NCBI GenBank assembly: GCA_016713275.1
Contig: JADJPL010000003.1
Span: 372,001-436,000, forward strand
DNA: 64,000 nt
Origin: Haliscomenobacter sp.
GTDB taxonomy: Bacteria > Bacteroidota > Bacteroidia > Chitinophagales > Saprospiraceae
Reading direction: 5' to 3'
Positions 57,530 through 64,000 of the stretch are shown here, one piece after another. The first letter of the stretch is position 1. Each line of letters begins with the position of its first letter. The position numbers and the translations under genes are program-made. The notes under the pieces were generated by a model. That model had not been told where the DNA came from. It made no database searches and saw nothing but the letters and a program-made list of their open reading frames with translations.

Positions 57530-59803
57530 TTATCTGATCAGTGTAATGGTTCCTTCCTTGATGCCGGTTTTTCCTTCCGCATCTTTTACAATCGCCCGGT
57601 AGAAATACACGCCTCCGGGGAGTTCGTTACCGGTATTTTGAAACTTGCCGTTCCACCCCTCCTGGGGGTCCTGGGTTTGAAAAACCGGGTTCCCCCACCG
57701 GCTGTATACGGTGAATTGGAAGGTTTCCACCCCAAATAAACCGCCTTCCGGCTTGAAAAGATCATTGATGCCGTCGTTGTTGGGAGAAAAGATGGTGGGC
57801 CAGTAGGCTTTGAGCGTCGGATCGATAACGATCGTCTGCTCAAAAGTATCCTTGCACAGGGCGTCCGTAGAAGCAATCAGCCGGACGGTAAAGGTACCGG
57901 CAGGAGGGAAAGTGAACAGGGGGTTGGGATCGGCGGACTGCCCCAGCCCTCCAAAGTCCCAATTCCAGCTTTGGGCGTTTGCCGATAAATCCTGAAAAGT
58001 GACGGTCGGGTTGGCGCTTTCCGGTTTTTCCGGAGTGAACGCAAACCGGGCGAGAACGCCTTCTTGTATATTCAGCGGTGCGGGTAAATTAGCGGGAGCG
58101 GCGGGCCCGCCAGGGGTAGATAGTTTTAGCGAAACCGGAAATTGGCCCGCTTGCCGGAAGGTGTAAACCGGGTTTTCCTGTCCTGCGGTTTCGCCGTTAC
58201 CGAAGTCCCATTTCAGTTGATAGGAAGATCTGAACGGGCCGAGGTTGGAATTGGTAAACGTGATTACCGCCGGGGTGCATCCAAACGCCGGACTTGCCTG
58301 GATGGACAAGCTGGAAGGTAAGGGATATACATTCAGGGTTTTTTCGGCCTGTCCGGTACAGCCGTCGGCGGTGGAGACGTTGAGCTTCACCGTCCAGGTT
58401 CCGGCTTTGGCGTATTGATAGGAAGGATCGGAGGCGGAGACCTGGGGCGATCCGTCGCCAAAATTCCAGGAATAATTTTTCACCGGCTGCCCGCCGGTAT
58501 CTGTCCGGTTAACGAATTGGAGCGGCTGGTCGGAGCAGGTGTCGCCTGTGATGGTGAAATCGGCTTTTACGGGGGGCAAGATGCGCACTTCGACGTTGGC
58601 GGTATCCGCGCACAGGGTTCCCGGGTTGAGCAGAAGGCGCCCGGTGTATGCGCCGGGAGCAGGGAATGCGAGCATGCCGTCCCATTGGGTGCTGGTTAGG
58701 ATGCCCCCAGGTACGTCAAACTCCCATCGGAAATCCTGGATCAATTCGCGTTTGACGCTCTGATTGATGAGGGTGACCATGGTAGCTCCGCAAGACTGGA
58801 CCAAAAACTGCCCATCAGCGCTCAGGCTGTCTTCCTGTATATCCGCAACTACATTGCGCTCGCACCGGGTGATATTGAACTGGAAATCGCGGATCACCCG
58901 GCTCAGCAACTGGCCATTCCGGTACTCCGACATGCAAACGCCGACGACAAACTGGCCGAGTTGTTGCGGGGCGCCGGTCATGATCCCGGTAGCTGGATCC
59001 AGCCGGAACGCGGCTGTTGCTCCCAGCGGTTGGGCGCTGCTAAACGTGGGCATTTGGTAGACTACCGGTGCGTAAGGAGGGGGGAGGTCAGGGTCGGGAG
59101 CTACTCCATTGGCGCCGTGCGGCAAGAGGCCATTTTCCCCTCCGCCCAATAACGAAGGACAAAGTTCATAGGTCAGCGAGTCGCCTTCCGCGTCGGCGCC
59201 AGAGTGGTTGATGGTGAAAGGCGTTCCCGCGCAAAGGGCGATTGAGGGAAAAAACCGGAACACCGGGCTGTTGGTGCAGCTGGATTGCGCTTCGGCCGTC
59301 AGTTCAATCGTATAGGTGGCCCCGGAACGTTCCGGGTTGACGATGTTGGTAATGGTATTGTTTCGGCAGCAGCGCTGGTAGCTGAGAATATAGCTTTCGG
59401 AAAGAATGGGCAGGTCGAGTTCCAGTTCAAAAACGCCTTGTTCCACACATACGTTCTGGGGCACGTCCACGCAGGCATTCCCGGGGTCGGGCTGGATTTT
59501 GGTCACTTTAGGCGCGGACAGGTAATGCACCATCGGCCGGTTGGTCTGGCTGCTCCGGTACAGGGTAACGGATGCCGGGAAGTTGCCTGGGGTAGAGTCG
59601 AAATTAGAACCCGGCGCGAGGCAATCGCGGTAAATTTTCAGGGTGAACAGATACCGGCGAGAGTTCGAACCGGGGTCGTTCCGGGTAAATCCGAGGCATT
59701 TATAAGTGATTTCCCCTCCAATGATGTGAGCGGCATGCAGGTTCTGCAAGGGGGCGGCCCCTAGGAGGAAAAGACCGGAGGCTAACAATAAAAAAGTTCT
59801 CAC
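57530..59803 (-). CDS. PKD-repeat surface protein, gliding/T9SS type B C-terminus
   Basis: 757 residues, intact twin of the 55241-57516 gene. Signal peptide MRTFLLLASGLFLLGAAPLQNLHA, then HIIGGEITYKCLGFTRND, YQRCCRNNTITNIVNPERSGATYTIE, DPDLPPPYAPVVYQM and ATGIMTGAPQQLGQFVVGVCMSEYRNG. Four PKD-type modules (NFGDGSPQVSASDPSYQY, WDFGNGETAGQENPVYTF, WDFGGLGQSADPNPLFTF and related) precede the gliding C-terminal domain (YWPTIFSPNNDGINDLF, VYSRWGNPVFQ, GGVYFYRAIVKDAEG). The two genes are 13 nt apart and probably one transcript. Surface protein, perhaps in adhesion or gliding. Confidence 0.9.
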   Translation of the reverse strand: MRTFLLLASGLFLLGAAPLQNLHAAHIIGGEITYKCLGFTRNDPGSNSRRYLFTLKIYRDCLAPGSNFDSTPGNFPASVTLYRSSQTNRPMVHYLSAPKVTKIQPDPGNACVDVPQNVCVEQGVFELELDLPILSESYILSYQRCCRNNTITNIVNPERSGATYTIELTAEAQSSCTNSPVFRFFPSIALCAGTPFTINHSGADAEGDSLTYELCPSLLGGGENGLLPHGANGVAPDPDLPPPYAPVVYQMPTFSSAQPLGATAAFRLDPATGIMTGAPQQLGQFVVGVCMSEYRNGQLLSRVIRDFQFNITRCERNVVADIQEDSLSADGQFLVQSCGATMVTLINQSVKRELIQDFRWEFDVPGGILTSTQWDGMLAFPAPGAYTGRLLLNPGTLCADTANVEVRILPPVKADFTITGDTCSDQPLQFVNRTDTGGQPVKNYSWNFGDGSPQVSASDPSYQYAKAGTWTVKLNVSTADGCTGQAEKTLNVYPLPSSLSIQASPAFGCTPAVITFTNSNLGPFRSSYQLKWDFGNGETAGQENPVYTFRQAGQFPVSLKLSTPGGPAAPANLPAPLNIQEGVLARFAFTPEKPESANPTVTFQDLSANAQSWNWDFGGLGQSADPNPLFTFPPAGTFTVRLIASTDALCKDTFEQTIVIDPTLKAYWPTIFSPNNDGINDLFKPEGGLFGVETFQFTVYSRWGNPVFQTQDPQEGWNGKFQNTGNELPGGVYFYRAIVKDAEGKTGIKEGTITLIR

Positions 59804-60218
59804 GTACGTTTATATGGTTTTCTATGCATCAAGCCTCTTGGAGGAAACCAGATGCACCATGAACGAAAATAAAGGATTTACGCTTTTTTTTAAAGTTACC
59901 AATGGCACAATTCTACTTTCGTACTCCATTTGACATTCCCTTTGCCCACTGTTGGGGCGTTGCTATCAAGCAGGAGACTGGATTCCGGGATGTAGCTTTT
60001 TCCACTCGGTTTTATCTTGAGCGGGCAACCTGTTTCTTTTTTTACAGGCTATTGGCCACGCTAAAGGGCGATAGCCCTTCCGTAATAACGGCATTTCCGG
60101 CGGGGTATTCTGTTTTGCGTGCGATATGATGCATCGGCGCGTGGAGGATTGGTTAGTTGTGTCGCGAATAAGCAATGGAATGATGGAACGAACTACGGCC
60201 AGAAACTCTTCCCAGAGC
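59804..60218. other. Intergenic region upstream of the Sua5-like gene
   Basis: About 415 bp between divergent genes. It contains a small hairpin AAGGGC-GATA-GCCCTT at 60064-60079 and AT-rich stretches near 59870-59895. Alternative in-frame starts of the next gene at 60126 and 60180-60183 lie here. No other gene seen. Confidence 0.45.
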
Positions 60219-60788
60219 ATGGTATACAGCAAGGACATGGATCTGGCCCTGGCTGCCCTGCAAAATGGAGGATTGATCCTGCTACCCACGGATACGGTCT
60301 GGAGTCTGGCTGCTTTGATCTGTTTTCCAGAGGCGGTAAGCCGGTTGAAGCAACTTAGCCTCAGTTTGGAGGAAAACCCCCTGGAGTTGCTGGTGGGATC
60401 GGTGGAAGAGCTCAAACGCCACGTGGTTCATATGCATCCGCGCCTGGAAACGTTGTTGCTCTACCACATGAGGCCGTTGTCGATTGTATTCGAAGACCCG
60501 ATAGGGGTTCCGGCTAATGCCTTGCGGCAGGATGGGCGGATGGCCATGCGCATCGTCCTCGACCCATTTGTCCGCGATTTGATTGAACTTGCGGGGATCC
60601 CTTTGGTAGCTACTCCCGCCCCCGCTCCAAACCGCCAGGTTTCGGGGCATTTTGGAGGCATCAGTTCAGAGGTGCTCCAGCAGACGGATTACGTGGTCAA
60701 GTACCGGCAAGGCGAACGCCAGATCGGCGAACTCCCGGTCATGGTTCAGCTTTCCGAGGAAGAAGAGCTGGATTTTCTTCGGGAATAA
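60219..60788 (+). CDS. Divergent Sua5/YciO/YrdC (TsaC-like) domain protein
   Basis: About 189 residues with the outline of the YrdC fold: NGGLILLPTDTVWSLAAL, then a PLELLVGSVEEL strand, RPLSIVFEDP where catalytic members have PGPLT, and GRMAMRIVLDPFVRDLIELAGIPLVAT. True TsaC/Sua5 enzymes make threonylcarbamoyl-AMP for the t6A base of tRNA. Here the KxR and SxN substrate motifs are not evident (LKQLSLSLEENPLE; TPAPAPNRQVSG), so it may be a YciO-like paralogue or a fast-evolving enzyme. Start uncertain (60126, 60180 or 60219). Converges on the S41 protease gene. Confidence 0.75.
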   Translation: MVYSKDMDLALAALQNGGLILLPTDTVWSLAALICFPEAVSRLKQLSLSLEENPLELLVGSVEELKRHVVHMHPRLETLLLYHMRPLSIVFEDPIGVPANALRQDGRMAMRIVLDPFVRDLIELAGIPLVATPAPAPNRQVSGHFGGISSEVLQQTDYVVKYRQGERQIGELPVMVQLSEEEELDFLRE

Positions 60789-60794
60789 GCGCAC

Positions 60795-62459
60795 TCATTT
60801 TCTCCTGGGCTTGGGAGATAATTCAGTCAGCGGTTCCGGCGAGGATAGTTTTTTGATCGCCATTGCAATAGCCGGATCTTCGGTATTCATTATGGCAAAA
60901 TAATCAGAGGCGCCAAAAAGGTCTTTGGCAATGTTTGCTTTGATCAGCAAACGGAGGTCATCCTCAAGCCGGTCCAGGTTTTTCAAAAGCGCTCCTTCCG
61001 TGTTTTCCTGGGCGTACCGGGAAAAATCCTGAAACATCGATTCGCTTATTTGGAATTTTTTCTTGAAATCTGCGCTGTTCTTAGGGAATGAGGTCCGGTT
61101 TCCTTGAATAGCCTGGACGGCGAAAGAAGGAACCAGTGCTTTTAGCTCCTGGAATTGCGGGTTTAAGTCGAGGCTGTCGAGAGGGATGAAGAGATCCGGA
61201 ATAATCCCTCCCCTGCCATAAACGATCCTGCCGTTGGTGGTGAAAAACCGGGTGGAGTCCGAAAGAGAAATCCGGTTTTGGGAAATTAATTCCCCGGATT
61301 GGATGCGGTTCTCGAGGTCGTCCTGATATTCGGAGTTATCCTGGTAGGGTTTTTGAATGGAACGCCCCGAAGGGGTAAAATAGCGGGCAACCGTCAGGCG
61401 CAGCGCCGACCCGTCGCTCAGCAAATATTGTTCTTGTACCAGTCCTTTGCCAAAGGATCGCCTGCCGATGAGGATTCCCCGGTCGTGGTCCTGGACGGCG
61501 CCGGCGAGAATTTCGCTGGCGGAGGCGCTTCCTTCGTCAATTAGCACAGCGACTTTTCCAATCGGGAAAAAAGCCCTTCCGGTAGTCAGGTACTCCGACC
61601 GGCGAACCGTCCGCCCTTCGGTATACACGAGCAATCGGCCGCGGTCTTCGAAGATCTGGCTGAGAATATTGGAGGCTTGCTGGAGGTAGCCCCCCGGGTT
61701 ATGGCGAAGGTCCAGAATGAGGTCCAGCGGCTTGTTCTGGCCGCCCAGTTTTTCGAGCGCGCTCAGAAACTCTTTGTCGGTAGTGGCGCTGAACCGGTTG
61801 ATACGGATATAAGCCAGTTGGTCGCGGATCAGGTAAGCCGCATCAATGCTTTCGATCGGGATTTTTTCCCGGGTGAGTTCAACCCAACGCGGGGTTTTCG
61901 ACGGGAACCGAACGACGGCTGCGCGGACTTTGGTGCCTTCTTTTCCACGCAAAAACCGGATCACGTCGCTGCTGGAAAGCTGCTTTCCTGCAATGGTAGA
62001 ATCCCCGATGGCCAGAATCTTGTCGCCCGGGCCCATTCCTGCCCGCTCGGCAGGCCCGCCGGGAAAGACGGAGACCACCACGACGGTGTCTTCCAGCATC
62101 ATGAACTCAATCCCGATTCCTTCAAATTGGCCTTCCAGTTGTTCGGTCACCTGAGCCAGGTCGTCTGAGGGAATATAGGAAGAATGAGGATCCAACTGCC
62201 TAAGGATGCTGGTGATGGCCTCGTCGACCAGTTTTTTTCGATCGACTTCATCGACGTATTTGGCTTCAATGTAGCGGATCAGCTCTTCCAGTTTATTGTG
62301 TTCGGAGGCGGGCATTTGCCCGTTGATTCCCACCGAAGCGCTGGCGGCAGGTTTGCTCAGCCGGAGCCCTATGAAAATACCCAGCGCCAGGAAACCGGAA
62401 AGCAAGAATGGCATCCAAACGAATCCCCGCGAGTGGTGTTGGGGTGCTTTAAGCGGCAT
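60795..62459 (-). CDS. S41 family C-terminal processing peptidase
   Basis: 554 residues. One N-terminal membrane anchor (FVWMPFLLSGFLALGIFIGLRL), a PDZ domain (LEGQFEGIGIEFMMLEDT, AERAGMGPGDKILAIGDSTI), and the S41 core with the Ser/Lys dyad: LIDEGSASASEILAGAVQDHDRGILIGRRSFGKGLVQ. DLRHNPGGYLQQAS is the substrate loop. A C-terminal helical extension follows. Periplasmic protease of the CtpA/Prc type that trims or degrades envelope proteins. Confidence 0.94.
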   Translation of the reverse strand: MPLKAPQHHSRGFVWMPFLLSGFLALGIFIGLRLSKPAASASVGINGQMPASEHNKLEELIRYIEAKYVDEVDRKKLVDEAITSILRQLDPHSSYIPSDDLAQVTEQLEGQFEGIGIEFMMLEDTVVVVSVFPGGPAERAGMGPGDKILAIGDSTIAGKQLSSSDVIRFLRGKEGTKVRAAVVRFPSKTPRWVELTREKIPIESIDAAYLIRDQLAYIRINRFSATTDKEFLSALEKLGGQNKPLDLILDLRHNPGGYLQQASNILSQIFEDRGRLLVYTEGRTVRRSEYLTTGRAFFPIGKVAVLIDEGSASASEILAGAVQDHDRGILIGRRSFGKGLVQEQYLLSDGSALRLTVARYFTPSGRSIQKPYQDNSEYQDDLENRIQSGELISQNRISLSDSTRFFTTNGRIVYGRGGIIPDLFIPLDSLDLNPQFQELKALVPSFAVQAIQGNRTSFPKNSADFKKKFQISESMFQDFSRYAQENTEGALLKNLDRLEDDLRLLIKANIAKDLFGASDYFAIMNTEDPAIAMAIKKLSSPEPLTELSPKPRRK

Positions 62460-62765
62460 ACAACTACAGGATTAACAGACGGGGTGAATAAAAAACAACT
62501 TTTTTCCAGCCCAATGTTCGGAAAATTTGTAAAAATAAAACCACAAAACAAACAGGCAGTTGTTTGATTCCCTGATTTTTGATCCGATGTTCCTCCGGTT
62601 TCATCGCGAGGCAGGATGAAAAAATCGATAGAATTTCAAAAATATCTCAAATTATTTCTATTTTCATAAACGACTAGGCAATTATATGCAAGACAATTGC
62701 TTAATTGGCAAAATTGATCTGTTTGGAGAAAGCGCCTGCTGGCGCCTGTCAAAATAACCGCGCGT
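62460..62765. other. Intergenic region between S41 protease and Lrp/AsnC genes
   Basis: 306 bp between divergent genes, AT-rich around 62515-62560 and 62625-62690. No exact -7 box and no repeat seen; presumably holds both promoters. Confidence 0.4.
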
Positions 62766-63249
62766 ATGGAAATGTATAAAAACGTTGAGATCGACAGCCT
62801 GGACCGGCAAATCTTGTCCACCCTGATGCACAATGCCAAAATGCCCTATACGGAAATCGCCAAAAAGCTGTACGTTTCCGGCGGCACGATCCACGTGCGC
62901 ATGAAAAAGCTGGAAGACGCGGGGGTGGTGAAAGGGTATAGCCTGGATATCGATTATGGAAAGATCGGGTACGACATCAGCGCCTTTCTGGGAATCTACC
63001 TCGATAAAAGCTCCCTGTATGATGAAGTAGCCAGAGAACTGGCTAAAATACCGGAGGTGGTGGAAGCCTATTACACGACCGGCCTGTACAGCATTTTTTA
63101 TCCGCATCATCTGCCGGGACACGAACCACCTGCGGGATATTCTACACGACAAGATCCAGAAAATTGGCGGGATACAACGCACCGAAACGTTCATCTCTCT
63201 GCAGGAAAGCATGAACCGCCCGTTGCAGATACTGGACGAAGAAAACTAG
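62766..63249 (+). CDS. Lrp/AsnC family transcriptional regulator (one frame break)
   Basis: N-terminal winged helix-turn-helix (VEIDSLDRQILSTLMHNAKMPYTEIAKKLYVSGGTIHVRMKKLEDAGVV) and a ligand-binding RAM domain (DISAFLGIYLDKSSLYDEV, EVVEAYYTTGLYSIF). The frame breaks at the T run 63094-63099; with one T fewer it continues IFIRIICRDTNHLRDIL ... LQESMNRPLQILDEEN, for 160 residues, the normal family length. Likely senses an amino acid. A repeat array begins right after its stop. Confidence 0.87.
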
Positions 63250-63333
63250 GTTAGACGTAAGAGGCTAGACGTAAGAAGTAAGGCAACAGTCCATTCCTTC
63301 TAACGTCTAACCTCTAATTTCTAGCGTCTAAAA
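63250..63333. repeat. Strand-switching short-word array (TTAGACGTAAGA to TCTAACGTCTAA)
   Basis: Left half carries TTAGACGTAAGAGG and CTAGACGTAAGAAG, right half CTTCTAACGTCTAACC and TTTCTAGCGTCTAA, so the halves are complementary. It fills the gap between the two convergent stop codons. Confidence 0.88.
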
Positions 63334-64000
63334 TCACGCTCCCAGGTAGTTTTTCAGCAACTTGCTTCGGTTGGCGGAGCGCAGTTTGTTGATGGCTTTG
63401 TCTTTGATCTGGCGGACCCGTTCGCGGGTCAGGCCAAATTTTTCTCCAATATCTTCCAGCGACATGGGGTGTTCCACTCCGATGCCGAAGTAGAGTTTGA
63501 TCACGTCGCACTGGCGGTCGGTGAGGGTGCTGAGCGAGCGTTCGATTTCTCTGCGCAGCGATTCGTTGTAGTCGAGTTCCTGATCGGTGTTTGGGGTGCT
63601 GTTGTTTTCCAGGACATCGAGGAGGGAGTTGTCTTCGCCCTCCACAAAGGGAGCGTCCATGGATACGTGCCTGGCGGCTACGCCAAGGGTTGTTTCCACT
63701 TCCTCCGTGGGAATGTCCAGCAGTTCCGCCAGTTCTTCGGGAGAAGGTTCCCGTTCAAACTCCTGTTCCAGTTCGGAGAATGCTTTGTTGATTTTATTCA
63801 GAGAGCCCACTTTGTTCAGGGGCAGGCGGACGATCCGGGATTGTTCGGCCAGCGCCTGGAGGATGGACTGGCGAATCCACCACACGGCGTAGGAGATAAA
63901 TTTAAATCCTCGGGTTTCGTCAAATCGTTGGGCGGCTTTGATCAGGCCGAGATTGCCTTCGTTGATGAGATCGCTCAGGGAAAGACCTTGGTTTTGATAT
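63334..64000 (-). CDS. rpoD: Primary RNA polymerase sigma factor (C-terminal part; gene continues past window)
   Basis: 222 codons visible. Region 2 (SDLINEGNLGLIKAAQRFDETRGFKFISYAVWWIRQSILQAL), region 3 (VGSLNKINKAFSELEQEFER) and region 4 with its helix-turn-helix (LTDRQCDVIKLYFGIG, MSLEDIGEKFGLTRERVRQIKDKAINKLRS). Short form without a long N-terminal extension in view, ending KLLKNYLGA, as in the main Bacteroidota sigma factor. This sigma recognises the TAnnTTTG boxes noted above. The 5' part lies beyond 64000. Confidence 0.95.
   Translation of the reverse strand, partial: YQNQGLSLSDLINEGNLGLIKAAQRFDETRGFKFISYAVWWIRQSILQALAEQSRIVRLPLNKVGSLNKINKAFSELEQEFEREPSPEELAELLDIPTEEVETTLGVAARHVSMDAPFVEGEDNSLLDVLENNSTPNTDQELDYNESLRREIERSLSTLTDRQCDVIKLYFGIGVEHPMSLEDIGEKFGLTRERVRQIKDKAINKLRSANRSKLLKNYLGA

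Noticed and set aside
59902..60129. 75-codon frame upstream of the Sua5-like gene
   Set aside because: No similarity to known proteins, no promoter and no start context.

Overview
The window looks like a chromosome segment of a marine or wastewater Bacteroidota, most likely a Saprospiria/Lewinella-type bacterium. The signs are several large surface proteins ending in gliding/type IX secretion (T9SS) sorting domains, an HU-like/SPOR protein, promoter -7 boxes of the Bacteroidota form TAnnTTTG upstream of housekeeping genes, few Shine-Dalgarno sequences, and a moderately GC-rich composition. No rRNA, tRNA, CRISPR array, prophage or intact transposase was seen.

Layout. 1-11.8 kb (minus strand): a tripartite MacAB/TolC-like export operon (adaptor, outer-membrane channel, ATPase, two permeases), followed by an NtrC-type sigma-54 activator and NtrY-like kinase, then hemL and a second histidine kinase that runs off the window. 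A near-consensus sigma-54 promoter and two palindromes lie upstream of the adaptor gene, which suggests self-control by the encoded activator. 12-16 kb: SPOR protein and a frameshifted gliding-type surface protein. 16.2-20.8 kb (plus): housekeeping run DUF177/YceD, rpmF, ridA, trpS, a fumarylacetoacetase-family hydrolase and metK. 20.8-22.4 kb: a gene-free island of palindromic repeat modules. 22.4-25.4 kb: P-II protein, ammonium transporter and an outer-membrane barrel. 25.7-30.6 kb (minus): esterase, sugar transferase, lipoprotein, Gfo/Idh/MocA oxidoreductase and a small membrane protein. 30.8-36.7 kb (minus): acyl/aldehyde cluster (ALDH, SDR, AMP-ligase, SDR) with an AraC regulator. 37-49 kb: M57 lipoprotein metallopeptidase, subtilisin-like T9SS protease, gcvP, hldD/rfaD, DUF4348-like lipoprotein, hemD and a choice-of-anchor-L surface protein. 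49-60 kb: a ~1830-residue surface protein of 15 tandem repeats, rplS and two tandem PKD/T9SS paralogues. 60-64 kb: a Sua5/TsaC-like protein, S41 protease, Lrp/AsnC regulator and the C-terminal part of a primary sigma factor.

Most unusual features. (1) Many intergenic gaps are filled by short-word arrays (7-8 nt period, a constant 4-5 nt core plus a variable pyrimidine tail) that begin within 0-3 nt of stop codons and often switch strand in the middle. (2) A 1.3-kb island of hairpin modules is itself an inverted repeat of module order. (3) Two copies of a ~160-bp palindromic MITE-like element with 18-bp terminal inverted repeats lie beside TA dinucleotides. (4) Twelve reading-frame breaks all sit at runs of 2-7 identical bases and are each repaired by one base. 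This most likely reflects homopolymer errors in the assembly, so the broken genes should be read as probably intact until checked.
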